Part shown: positions 45,875 to 54,794 of the stretch, piece by piece
How the letters are laid out: the number at the start of each line of letters is the position of its first letter
Position numbering within the stretch: position 1 is the stretch's first letter
Source of the DNA: Lachnospiraceae bacterium
Lineage (GTDB): Bacteria > Bacillota > Clostridia > Lachnospirales > Lachnospiraceae
Reading direction: 5' to 3'
Length of the DNA stretch: 64,000 bases
Assembly: GCA_015057115.1 (NCBI GenBank)
Contig: SVEZ01000006.1
Span: forward strand, 62,001-126,000
Program-made: the position numbers and the translations under genes
Notes under the pieces: generated by a model
What the model was told of the DNA's origin: nothing
What the model saw: the letters and a program-made list of their open reading frames with translations, nothing else
Database searches by the model: none

Positions 45875-47983
45875 ATGACTACTACAATTCCGGAGCTTTT
45901 CGGTAGCATGGTTTTTAACGACGCCGAAATGAAAAAGCGTCTTCCCAAGGACGTTTACCGCGCTTTTTTAAAGACCATTGACGAAGGCACTCCCCTGCCT
46001 CTGGACCTTGCAAACGTACTGTCCCATGCCATGAAGGATTGGGCTCTCGAAAAAGGTGCAACTCACTTTACCCACTGGTTCCAGCCCATGACCGGTATCA
46101 CGGCTGAGAAACATGACTCTTTTCTTTCCCCGGAACCCGGCGGCTACGCCTTAATGACCTTTTCCGGAAAAGAATTGGTAAAGGGAGAACCCGACGCATC
46201 ATCCTTCCCTTCAGGCGGACTTCGTGCCACCTTTGAAGCCAGAGGCTATACAGCTTGGGATCCAACCAGCTACGCCTTTGTCAAAGACGATACTTTATGT
46301 ATCCCCACCGCTTTTTGTTCTTACAGCGGTGAATCTCTGGACAAAAAAACTCCCCTTTTGCGCTCTATGCAAGCGCTTGAAAAACAAACCCTTCGTGTAC
46401 TGAAACTTTTCGGTGAAAACGATGTTCGACATGCTACTCCGATGGTAGGTTCCGAACAGGAATACTTCCTGGTAGATGAAGCATTATATCAGAAAAGACC
46501 GGATTTAATTTATACCGGCCGCACACTTTTTGGTGCAAAACCCCCTAAGGGCCAGGAGATGGACGACCACTATTTTGGTTCCTTAAAGCCCCGTGTATCC
46601 GCTTTTATGAAAGAACTGGATCAAGAATTGTGGAAGCTGGGAATTGCCGCCAAGACAAGACATAACGAAGTGGCTCCCGGACAGCACGAGCTTGCTCCGG
46701 TATTTTCCAGTACCAATACCAGTACCGATCACAATCAGCTTACCATGGAAATGATGAAACGAATTGCTAGCCGTCACCACATGGTTTGTCTGTTACATGA
46801 AAAACCTTTCGCAGGAGTAAACGGTTCCGGTAAACACAACAACTGGTCTATTTCCACGGACAAAGGTGACAACCTTTTCGCCCCCGGTGCATCTCCTTCA
46901 CAGAATGCCCGTTTCTTACTGTTTTTAACCGCAGTAATTTCTGCCGTAGACGATTATCAGGATTTATTACGTCTTGCTGTAGCCACTGCCGGAAACGATC
47001 ACCGTCTTGGCGCTAACGAGGCTCCGCCGGCTATTGTTTCCATTTTCCTTGGAGACGAGTTAATGGATGTGGTAAATTCCATTATTCAGCGTACCAGCTA
47101 CCAGGATAGGGAAAAAGCCTTCCTTTCCATCGGTGCTGACGTGCTTCCCACCATCCGCAAGGATGCAACCGACCGGAATCGTACTTCTCCAATTGCTTTT
47201 ACCGGAAATAAATTTGAGTTCCGTTCCGTCGGTTCTTCCGCCTCCATTGCAGGCATTAACATTGTAATCAACACCATTGTAGCCGATGCTTTAGGACGCT
47301 TTGCGGACCGTTTGGAAAAAGCATCCGATTTCTCCGGTGAATTGGATAATCTGATTCGAGAAGAATTGACCGCACATCAGCGCATCCTGTTTAACGGAAA
47401 CGGCTACAGCGATGACTGGGTCCGTGAAGCAGAAAGACGTGGTCTTTCCAATCTCGTATCCACTGTAGAAGCACTGCCTCAATTCGTAACGGAGAAAGTA
47501 TTTTCTTTGTTCGAGCAGCATCAGGTTTACAATCGTACGGAAGTCATTGCACACTATGAGATTTTATTGGAAAACTACTATAAGACCATTCATATTGAAG
47601 CATTAACCCTTGCAGACATGGTAGAAAAAGAAATTCTTTTTGCCTCAGGAAATTATCAGGATCAGCTGGCGCAACGAATTATGCACAAAAAAGACCTTGG
47701 TCTTTCTACCGCCGCTGAAGAAAGCACATTGGCACAGGCTGCAGAAAGCACCAATGAGCTTTATTCCCTTCTTGGCCGTTTAAAGGAGGAGACAGCTACC
47801 GCAGAACTGCCGTCCGATTCTTTATCCACTGCTGTTTACTATCGCCAGCAGGTATTGCCTTGCATGGAAAAAATGCGAACAGAAATCGACCGGCTGGAAA
47901 GCCAGATTCCATCTTCCATTTGGCCATATCCAACCTACGGTGATCTTTTATTTTCATTAGAAGGAGAGCCCCGGCGCCACTAG
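45875..47983 (+). CDS. glnN: Glutamine synthetase type III
   Basis: GSIII makes glutamine from glutamate, ammonia and ATP. The 702-residue length and the N-terminal GSIII-specific domain (IPELFGSMVFNDAEMKKRLP, then GATHFTHWFQPMTGITAEKH) separate it from the shorter GSI and GSII. The catalytic core has GSEQEYFLVD, VAPGQHELAPVF, NGSGKHNNWS, ANEAPPAIVSIFLG and FTGNKFEFRSVGSSAS. AAGGAGG precedes the ATG. No glnR-type operator was recognised. A GC-rich hairpin overlaps its stop codon. Type III enzymes are common in Bacteroidetes and in Lachnospiraceae-like anaerobes. Confidence 0.97.
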   Translation: MTTTIPELFGSMVFNDAEMKKRLPKDVYRAFLKTIDEGTPLPLDLANVLSHAMKDWALEKGATHFTHWFQPMTGITAEKHDSFLSPEPGGYALMTFSGKELVKGEPDASSFPSGGLRATFEARGYTAWDPTSYAFVKDDTLCIPTAFCSYSGESLDKKTPLLRSMQALEKQTLRVLKLFGENDVRHATPMVGSEQEYFLVDEALYQKRPDLIYTGRTLFGAKPPKGQEMDDHYFGSLKPRVSAFMKELDQELWKLGIAAKTRHNEVAPGQHELAPVFSSTNTSTDHNQLTMEMMKRIASRHHMVCLLHEKPFAGVNGSGKHNNWSISTDKGDNLFAPGASPSQNARFLLFLTAVISAVDDYQDLLRLAVATAGNDHRLGANEAPPAIVSIFLGDELMDVVNSIIQRTSYQDREKAFLSIGADVLPTIRKDATDRNRTSPIAFTGNKFEFRSVGSSASIAGINIVINTIVADALGRFADRLEKASDFSGELDNLIREELTAHQRILFNGNGYSDDWVREAERRGLSNLVSTVEALPQFVTEKVFSLFEQHQVYNRTEVIAHYEILLENYYKTIHIEALTLADMVEKEILFASGNYQDQLAQRIMHKKDLGLSTAAEESTLAQAAESTNELYSLLGRLKEETATAELPSDSLSTAVYYRQQVLPCMEKMRTEIDRLESQIPSSIWPYPTYGDLLFSLEGEPRRH

Positions 47984-47999
47984 GTGCCGAGGCTCTTGC
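47967..47999. terminator. Hairpin over the glnN stop
   Basis: GAGCCCCGGCGCC and GGTGCCGAGGCTC pair around the TAG codon. T-runs are poor on both sides, so termination strength is uncertain, but it is the only candidate between glnN and the convergent mgtC-like gene 17 bases away. Confidence 0.55.
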
Positions 48000-48000
48000 C

Positions 48001-48693
48001 TTATACTTCTTCCACATAATCTACAAAATCCAAACCATTAATCATTTCCAGCACTTCCTGATGGGAATGGTGTTTCCCCAATTGGATATCAATAATTAAT
48101 GCTGCATCTTCTCCCTGAAGGGTCTTCTCCTTGGTCTTGGTAATACTGTTAATCACAATACCGGCATCCCGTATTTCCTTCCTAAGGCGACGTACACCGC
48201 TGTTCTCTTCAACCTCTACATAAAGGCTCATCAACCGTGTATGTTCACTTACACGCTGATGTAAGTACACCAGAAAGATATTGGCAAACATCACCAAAAC
48301 AAAACAGGTTACGCCCACCACCAAATAACCGGCACCGATGGCCATACCCATACAGGATGTAACCCAAAGGGAAGCTGCTGTAGTAAGTCCTTTAATCTGA
48401 TTTCTTCCGGTTACCAAAATGGTTCCCGCTCCCAGAAAACCGATACCACTAACAACACCGGAAGGAATACGACCGATATCCACATTATCTCCTACCAGTC
48501 CTCCCAGATAAATATTTAGCACCATTGCCACTGCGGAACCTAAGCTCACCAGGGCAAAGGTCTTTATTCCGGCACTATGCCGTCTTACAATACGCTCCCA
48601 GCCAATCATACTGCCGAAAGCGGTTGCAATAACAAGTCGGATTGCCACTGCCACATCACTCATGCCTTCTAAATACTGTAATACATCGCTCAT
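48001..48693 (-). CDS. MgtC/SapB family membrane protein
   Basis: The 230-residue protein has about five membrane helices with the family core: IATAFGSMIGWERIVRRHSAG, VVSGIGFLGAGTILV and IKGLTTAASLWVTSCMGMAIG. A cytosolic ACT-like domain of about 80 residues is at the C-terminus. MgtC proteins are linked to magnesium limitation and, in some bacteria, to regulation of the ATP synthase; the role here is unproven. It is third in a unit with two c-di-GMP genes, 13 bases after the EAL protein. Confidence 0.9.
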   Translation of the reverse strand: MSDVLQYLEGMSDVAVAIRLVIATAFGSMIGWERIVRRHSAGIKTFALVSLGSAVAMVLNIYLGGLVGDNVDIGRIPSGVVSGIGFLGAGTILVTGRNQIKGLTTAASLWVTSCMGMAIGAGYLVVGVTCFVLVMFANIFLVYLHQRVSEHTRLMSLYVEVEENSGVRRLRKEIRDAGIVINSITKTKEKTLQGEDAALIIDIQLGKHHSHQEVLEMINGLDFVDYVEEV

Positions 48694-48706
48694 CCTGTCT
48701 TCTCTC

Positions 48707-51700
48707 CTACTCTTCCATGATGTCTTCTAAGGTCTTAAGATAAATATTTTCATCCGTGATACCACTTTCTGTACGGATTCTTGTTGCGTATTCTGCCCGC
48801 AGGGTTACCGCCGTTCCATCTATCTTTGTAATCTTGTTAAGACGTTTTACGATAGCTTTTGCCAGCTCCTCCAAATCCTGCTTTTTCTCCACATACGTTA
48901 AAACGGAAAATACCGATTCCTTCACTCTCGCCACCGCACAGGTCTGTCCGGTAACCTGAAGGATTTCCTCGCCCATTCCCCGCAATACTTCTTTGGCAAA
49001 ATCCTCTCCCAGAGTTTCCTGAATCCGTCTATGCTTGTCATTCTTCAAAATAATCACACCATAGTTCCGACCATTGTCTCCAAACTGCATGGCATAGTCA
49101 ATCATAGCATCCAGGAAAGAATGAATACTCATTAAGCCGGTTACATTATCCAACTGCTGGTTCTTTTGCCAATTATGCTCCCGTTCTTCCGAATTATCAA
49201 CAAAATATCCCACCAGACCAATGATTTTTCCACTTCCGTAAATTGGCATTTTGTAACATATAATATTGTGAATTACACCGCGTACAATACACTGTCCCGG
49301 CAATGCCAAAACCTTCTTGCCATTTCTAAGAATGTCAAGTTCTTCGCCCTGGTAAGGGCCATTATCCACGTGCCAGCCCATATCTTCATCGGTTTTACCA
49401 ATAACTTCGTCAACGGACTGCATTCCATAAAAGTCCAAGAAAGATTGGCTTACGCCTCTGAATCGGCGCTGAGCATCCTTCCAGAAAAACTTCACTCCGG
49501 AATTCCATATCATATTATCCCAAAGGTTGGCATATTCCACCAATGTAGCGCTTTCCTCTTTTCCTTCGGGAAGCAGATGTTTTAAATCAACAGTGGTCTC
49601 TTCTTTCCCCGCATCTTGAGATAAATTATCCTTCAGGCAATACAAAACTTCACTTTTCCCTGTTCTGGGCAAAAGCATCAAGGATATTTCTTTTTGATAG
49701 TAGGTTCCGCCATCATCTTTCACACGGAACAGCTTTGATATATATCCTTTTCCGGACTCCTCAATTCGCTCCACCATGGTGGTAGGATCCATAAACCGAA
49801 TATATTCTTCCTGAGACGGCGGGAATATACGACTACGGGCGAATTCATCTATTCCCGTACGTAAATCATTGTACACCAGCACCCCGTTTTGAGCATATCG
49901 GAAAGATCCGAACAAAGGAGATGAGGTATTCTTTTTTACATTAATCAGATGTACCATATCAAACAACATGGTCAGTGAACGCACCCGGGCATCCAGACGA
50001 TCCTTTTCTTTTCCCTTCTGATCTATGGTGATATTGGTTATGGTTCCTGTAAACAGGGTATAGTTTAAGTTTGTAGCAATCACCTGTCCACGGAAGCAAA
50101 AATAATTTCCGCCTTCGGTATAATAAAAGTTCTCCAGGTTACCGGTTTTTTTCATATATTCCGCGTACTCCCGGTATCGTTTTGCCACCTCTGTACTGGA
50201 ACGATAAATACGATTATCGGTCTGACGCAAATTCGGTTCATCTTCGAAAATCTGCTCTTTGTACGCCTTGTTCATAAACAGGGTATTAAACTCTTCGTCA
50301 CCGTACTCCACAATCTCCAATGGCGTATCCGTATACCTTGCATGAAGACTGGCCGTTTCGTAAAATCGTCGCCATCTGCGTTCTTCCACTGCAATCCCGT
50401 TTTCTTGCATGTGTACAAACATATCATCCACCGGTTCCGGCTTGCCGTAATAGTATCCCTGGATTTTTCCACATCCCACCTGAGTTAAGAAATCCAATTG
50501 TTCTCTGGTTTCCACACCTTCTGCCAGGGTATGAATGCCAATATCTTTGGCCATGGTAATGGTTGCCCGGACAATGTCCTTTGCTTTTTCCGTAAATGGG
50601 GTTAAAAAGCGCATATCCAGCTTTAACATATCGAATTCAAAATCCTTCAAGAGGGTAAGGGAAGAATATCCGCTTCCAAAATCATCCATCCAGATTTCAT
50701 AACCTGCATTCCGAAAATCTGCAATCACCTTATTCATCAGATCTTCATCAGAAGCAATCATGCTTTCCGTTATCTCTATATGAATAAAATCCCTTGGTAC
50801 GTCATATTTCTCCACAGCAGTTTCCACCACAGAAAGCATATCGCATAAAATGAAATCCAGACGGGAGAAATTCACAGAGGCCGGAACCACCGGCAATTTC
50901 TTTTCTTCACGTTCGTGGATGTAACGACAAACCCGTTCCACCACGTAAGAATCCAGTTTATGAATCAGGTTATTCTTCTCCAGCACTCCGATAAACTGAT
51001 CCGGAGGTAAAAATCCCACCTCAGGATCAATCCAGCGAACCAGGGATTCTACTCCGCACAGTTGCTCCGTAAGGGTACGAATAACCGGCTGGAAGTAAAC
51101 TTTAATCCACTCGTTTTCCAAAGCTTCTGAAAAGCGACGCAACACGTACTCCTCGGTTTTCATCCGCTCTTCCAATAATTCGGTATATTCGATAATATCT
51201 GTCTGAGGATCATTCTTGATATAGTCACAAGCCACCTTTGCATGGGAAAGTGCAGATTCCATGTTAAACTCACCATTGGGTGTAAAGCGGTAAATTCCGT
51301 ATTTCCCAACGATATTATAATGGCTTCCGTACTTCTCTCGAAAAACTTTTGCTACTTCCTCGGTTTTCTCATAAACCTGTTCATATTTGGTAAACACCGC
51401 AAAATGATCGTCGGAAAGTCTGGAAACAAAGGCATCCTCAAAAACAATACCTAATATCTCCGCAATAATCATCAAACAGGCATCGCCCTCCGCCACGCCT
51501 TTATTGATATTTAAAAGCTTAAAATTAACAAAATTCAGGTACACAATGGCGTAATCCTCTGTGCCGGTTCCTGCCAATCGGTCATTTACACCATTGACAT
51601 AGCTACGGAATCGTCCCTTACCATATAATCCGGTAATACGGTCAAGCTCTGCAGATTCACTTTCATACTCTCTGGAAATAACAAAGACATAGAAAAGATC

Positions 51701-52051
51701 GCCTTCCACCTCGTCCCGCACCAAGGTACCGTAATCCTCCATCAGGCGGATATTTCCCTTTTTGGTACGAATATGATAATAGACATGGTCAAAAGCGTTA
51801 CCGGAATCATAAATTTGAGAATCAATCTCTTTTTGCACCGACTGAAGCTGGGTTGCATTTACGATTCCGTCAAAACTGTTTCCCACAAACTCAATAAACT
51901 CCTCGTAAGAATCACACTCAAAGAGGCGAACCATATTCTGATTCGCATAAAGCAGTTCATGTCCCTCCCCCGCACGGTAAACAAATGCCCCTCCCGGCAT
52001 TCTTTCCGTAAACAAATCAATCAGGTTCTGTCTCATCTCACAACTATCCAT
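48707..52051 (-). CDS. PAS-GGDEF-EAL protein, probable c-di-GMP phosphodiesterase
   Basis: This 1114-residue cytosolic protein has an N-terminal PAS domain (about 10-125), a degenerate GGDEF domain (about 135-285, with SDDHF in place of GGDEF), an EAL domain (about 300-545, GVESLVRW near 335 and DDFGSGYSSL near 458) and later PAS-like regions (about 560-930). A second degenerate GGDEF-like domain is at the C-terminus. The EAL metal and catalytic residues visible (E in ESL, the DD pair, E in HIEITES) are kept, so hydrolysis of c-di-GMP is likely, with the GGDEF parts acting as sensors. It lies 24 bases after an active-looking diguanylate cyclase. Confidence 0.88.
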   Translation of the reverse strand: MDSCEMRQNLIDLFTERMPGGAFVYRAGEGHELLYANQNMVRLFECDSYEEFIEFVGNSFDGIVNATQLQSVQKEIDSQIYDSGNAFDHVYYHIRTKKGNIRLMEDYGTLVRDEVEGDLFYVFVISREYESESAELDRITGLYGKGRFRSYVNGVNDRLAGTGTEDYAIVYLNFVNFKLLNINKGVAEGDACLMIIAEILGIVFEDAFVSRLSDDHFAVFTKYEQVYEKTEEVAKVFREKYGSHYNIVGKYGIYRFTPNGEFNMESALSHAKVACDYIKNDPQTDIIEYTELLEERMKTEEYVLRRFSEALENEWIKVYFQPVIRTLTEQLCGVESLVRWIDPEVGFLPPDQFIGVLEKNNLIHKLDSYVVERVCRYIHEREEKKLPVVPASVNFSRLDFILCDMLSVVETAVEKYDVPRDFIHIEITESMIASDEDLMNKVIADFRNAGYEIWMDDFGSGYSSLTLLKDFEFDMLKLDMRFLTPFTEKAKDIVRATITMAKDIGIHTLAEGVETREQLDFLTQVGCGKIQGYYYGKPEPVDDMFVHMQENGIAVEERRWRRFYETASLHARYTDTPLEIVEYGDEEFNTLFMNKAYKEQIFEDEPNLRQTDNRIYRSSTEVAKRYREYAEYMKKTGNLENFYYTEGGNYFCFRGQVIATNLNYTLFTGTITNITIDQKGKEKDRLDARVRSLTMLFDMVHLINVKKNTSSPLFGSFRYAQNGVLVYNDLRTGIDEFARSRIFPPSQEEYIRFMDPTTMVERIEESGKGYISKLFRVKDDGGTYYQKEISLMLLPRTGKSEVLYCLKDNLSQDAGKEETTVDLKHLLPEGKEESATLVEYANLWDNMIWNSGVKFFWKDAQRRFRGVSQSFLDFYGMQSVDEVIGKTDEDMGWHVDNGPYQGEELDILRNGKKVLALPGQCIVRGVIHNIICYKMPIYGSGKIIGLVGYFVDNSEEREHNWQKNQQLDNVTGLMSIHSFLDAMIDYAMQFGDNGRNYGVIILKNDKHRRIQETLGEDFAKEVLRGMGEEILQVTGQTCAVARVKESVFSVLTYVEKKQDLEELAKAIVKRLNKITKIDGTAVTLRAEYATRIRTESGITDENIYLKTLEDIMEE

Positions 52052-52075
52052 GGATGCCGCCTTTCTGCTTTGTCC

Positions 52076-53212
52076 TTAAGCTCTGTATAAAAAACTATCC
52101 TTCCCTTTCTCTTTAATCTCATACAACAGTTCATCTGCCTGTTTCGTTACAATTATCATGTCCTCCGGCTCCGTAATATACGCCTTAATACCGCCGATAC
52201 TTACGGAAACCCCAAGTACCTTTCCTTCTGCAGCAATCTCATGTACCCGTTCATGGAGCATTTCCAGATACTTTTGCATGTCCTCATCCACTAAGGGTGT
52301 TACGATTAGAAATTCATCGCCCCCCAATCGGAATGTACATTCTTCGCCAAACAATTCCTTCGTAATCTCCGCCACCTGTTGTAACACCAAGTCTCCCATA
52401 TCGTGTCCATAGGTGTCGTTATAATGCTTGAAGTTATCCACATCAAACATGGCCACAGAAATGGTTTTCCCCACGAAGCTTTCCCATTCCCTCCGCAGAG
52501 CATTCCGGTTTCCAATTTTCGTCAACTCATCCTGGTAGGATAATCGCTCCAAAATACGGCTGTAGCGCTTTAATTTCTCATTCGTATCAATGAATCCACA
52601 GATAGTATAGTATTTTACCAATCCGATAATATTCAAGAAAAAGATTATCTCTAAAATATTCATGGCAAAACGGAAGTCAAAGATTCCGTTAACAATGAAA
52701 AACACTTCTGATATGAAAAAGGTTAGTACCGAAGCAACCAACATTCTTACCGGATGCATCAGTGCCACGCCAAAGGTACACACCAACGCCAGAATCAGCA
52801 CAAACCCCCGGTCTCCCTCCTGACGGTACAACATGGTCAGCACCATAGCATCCAATAAAAAGGCGGCATAATACATGCCCAACACTGCTCCATGGCATCG
52901 GAAGCATTCTGCAATCCTTTCATTCGTCTTACGTAAATACCACCATACTGCAGCGGACAAAAGGGACATAGCTAAATACAGTATTTCCGAGTATCTTTGT
53001 ATCCACCGTTCCGGCTCTGTGGGAAAGAATCCGTACTTGCGACCATATCCCAAGAAAAATCCCATCTCAATGATAGCCATTAACAGCGCAACAATCTGGG
53101 TCAGATAATTGTTCTGTCTGGCAATACCAAGTAAAACCTCAGGACTCTTTTCCTCAAAAATACCCTTCAGTACGGTATTTACTTTTCTTCTATCGCTCTG
53201 CACCGTTGCCAT
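52076..53212 (-). CDS. Membrane diguanylate cyclase
   Basis: The 378-residue protein has about six N-terminal membrane helices (residues 30-205) and a GGDEF domain (about 220-378). That domain contains LTKIGNRNAL, FDVDNFKHYNDTYGHDMGD and the intact signature FRLGGDEFLIV near 297. It makes c-di-GMP from two GTP. The RxxD inhibitory site usually found five residues before GGDEF is absent, so product feedback is probably missing. It is first in the unit with the EAL and MgtC proteins. AAAGGAG precedes the ATG. Confidence 0.92.
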   Translation of the reverse strand: MATVQSDRRKVNTVLKGIFEEKSPEVLLGIARQNNYLTQIVALLMAIIEMGFFLGYGRKYGFFPTEPERWIQRYSEILYLAMSLLSAAVWWYLRKTNERIAECFRCHGAVLGMYYAAFLLDAMVLTMLYRQEGDRGFVLILALVCTFGVALMHPVRMLVASVLTFFISEVFFIVNGIFDFRFAMNILEIIFFLNIIGLVKYYTICGFIDTNEKLKRYSRILERLSYQDELTKIGNRNALRREWESFVGKTISVAMFDVDNFKHYNDTYGHDMGDLVLQQVAEITKELFGEECTFRLGGDEFLIVTPLVDEDMQKYLEMLHERVHEIAAEGKVLGVSVSIGGIKAYITEPEDMIIVTKQADELLYEIKEKGKDSFLYRA

Positions 53213-53264
53213 ACCTTCTGCTCCTTTTTCCGTGACTATCCCGTAACAAAGTTTCTGTTATTAA

Positions 53265-53292
53265 ATTATATCACGATTGTTTTGTTCCGCAA
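53265..53292 (-). promoter_or_regulatory. Promoter of the c-di-GMP/MgtC operon
   Basis: TTGCGG, 16 bases and TATAAT with a TGA extension, about 50 bases before the cyclase ATG. Confidence 0.65.
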
Positions 53293-53391
53293 GAAACTTC
53301 ACCGCATCTACATACAATTTTAACTTCTATAACGCTTACTATAACCAAAAAAGAGCATCCCCTGTAACCAATGTCATTAAGTTAAGCCCTT

Positions 53392-53634
53392 TTAACAAAG
53401 AAAGACCCCTTCGGATTCCATGACAGGAAAAACGGAGTGGTTTCTTTTTCCGAGTGTGCATATGCCATCACTAGATCCAATTGCGCACTCTATACGGTTC
53501 TTTATAAAATCAGTTTGAATATAGACTGGTTTTCCGTCAAAAAGATTCACCATATTAGGCAAAACACGTACTTTATCTCGAACAGCACCTTTTAATACAT
53601 TTGAGCCTACACCCTTTTTAATCCAATCTTGAAC
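53392..53634 (-). pseudogene. Remnant of an unrecognised gene
   Basis: This is an 80-codon stop-to-stop frame with no start signal. It translates to a coherent, non-repetitive peptide: VQDWIKKGVGSNVLKGAVRD, then KVRVLPNMVNLFDGK, PVYIQTDFIKNRIECAIGSS, and later SVFPVMESEGVFLC. It is in the same frame as the small ORF just upstream (53641-53904) but separated from it by two stops. It looks like the C-terminal end of a decayed gene. I cannot name the family. Confidence 0.4.
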
Positions 53635-53640
53635 CTATGT

Positions 53641-53904
53641 CTAAAGGGCTTTCTTCTGCCTCTTAAGTATACCCCAATAAATAACTCCCTTGACAAGTAT
53701 CACTTCAATTATGACATATATCAAACCGCATAACATCCATTTTATTCCTAGCGGATCATTATTATATACCACTTTGTCAAAAAAAACGGTTACATAATTA
53801 TTCCTCAAAAGAAATGCGCTTATAATTGCCATAATACCTGCAATAATCATTGTACGTTGGTACTCCCGCTTAATCAAATGCTTTTGTATCCGACTCTTTG
53901 TCAT
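53641..53904 (-). CDS. Small two-helix membrane protein, doubtful
   Basis: This 87-residue frame starts with a basic stretch (MTKSRIQKHLIKREYQR). Two membrane helices follow (about 18-37 and 56-75) and the end is basic (LKRQKKAL). No ribosome-binding site is visible before the ATG. It is followed in frame by the remnant at 53392. It may be a real small membrane protein or part of the same decayed locus. Confidence 0.5.
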   Translation of the reverse strand: MTKSRIQKHLIKREYQRTMIIAGIMAIISAFLLRNNYVTVFFDKVVYNNDPLGIKWMLCGLIYVIIEVILVKGVIYWGILKRQKKAL

Positions 53905-53971
53905 CGAAAATACAATGGATGAGTAATTACATTACCGCACTTCCTTCAACAACTCGCATACACTGCGATGA

Positions 53972-54016
53972 AAAAGAACGGCATATGCAGGAAAGTTCCC
54001 GCATATGCCGCTTTTT
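53972..54016 (-). terminator. Terminator after the receiver protein
   Basis: CGGCATATGC and GCATATGCCG form a perfect 10-bp stem with a 12-nt loop. On the minus strand TTCTTTTTC follows. It closes the phosphorelay operon. Confidence 0.85.
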
Positions 54017-54027
54017 CACATTTTCTT

Positions 54028-54777
54028 TTACAGTAACGCCTTTTCAATGGCTTCTAACAGCTTCCCTTTGCTGGCCGGCTTCAACATATAACCCGCAGGC
54101 AAGAGCTTTAACACTGCTTCAATGTGCTCCCGGTCATTGACGCTGGTAAGAAAGATAACCGGAATATCTGCCAGTTCCTCTTCTGATTGAATCATTTCCA
54201 GGGTCTGCTTTCCGTCACAGACCGGCATCTCATAATCCAGTAAGATCAGATCCGGACGCTTTTTTCCCATCATGGTCATGGCTTTTACACCGGAGGGTGC
54301 GATCATCACCTCATAATTCTCTTCTAACATTCCTTTGATGCTGCGAAGGGTGGTGGCTTCATCATCAATCACCAGCACGCGCTTTTTCCCGGTTGCTTCT
54401 TCCTCCTTGTCCAGTTCCTCCACCGAAAGATTTAACCGTCTTGCAATTGCCTCCAGCACCTGGCTGTTTTCCAATGGTCGGGTGAGATTTTCAAACTGAC
54501 TGCTTTCGTAGAATTTCAAAAAACGCTCTCTTTCCCCTTCGGTTCCGATGGTAAGCACCGGCATTTTGTGCTTTGCAAGCTCGTCAAAAATCCCCACCTC
54601 CACTTCCATAATGCCAATCAAGCTTACCAGCACCAGATCCGGACTCGTCACAGCAAGCATCCCTGCTATGGTCTCCCGGTCATCCGCGCACAGCTGAACC
54701 TGCACGAACTTTTCTATGTAAGCGTTCACGTCCTTCATAATCTGGTTCATTTTTCCCACGAACAAAATCTTCTTCAT
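54028..54777 (-). CDS. Double receiver-type response regulator without output domain
   Basis: The 249-residue protein has an N-terminal degenerate receiver-like domain (about 1-115, starting MKKILFVGKMNQIMKDVNAY) and a canonical receiver (about 130-249). The canonical part has KKRVLVIDDEATTLRSIKGM, the phospho-accepting Asp in LILLDYEMPVCDG near 175, a Thr in VIFLTSV and a Lys in YMLKPAS. No DNA-binding or enzymatic domain follows, so it acts as a phosphate relay or protein-binding module. It lies 17 bases after the hybrid kinase gene and is probably its partner. Confidence 0.88.
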   Translation of the reverse strand: MKKILFVGKMNQIMKDVNAYIEKFVQVQLCADDRETIAGMLAVTSPDLVLVSLIGIMEVEVGIFDELAKHKMPVLTIGTEGERERFLKFYESSQFENLTRPLENSQVLEAIARRLNLSVEELDKEEEATGKKRVLVIDDEATTLRSIKGMLEENYEVMIAPSGVKAMTMMGKKRPDLILLDYEMPVCDGKQTLEMIQSEEELADIPVIFLTSVNDREHIEAVLKLLPAGYMLKPASKGKLLEAIEKALL

Positions 54778-54794
54778 GTCTGCTCTCCCATCGT

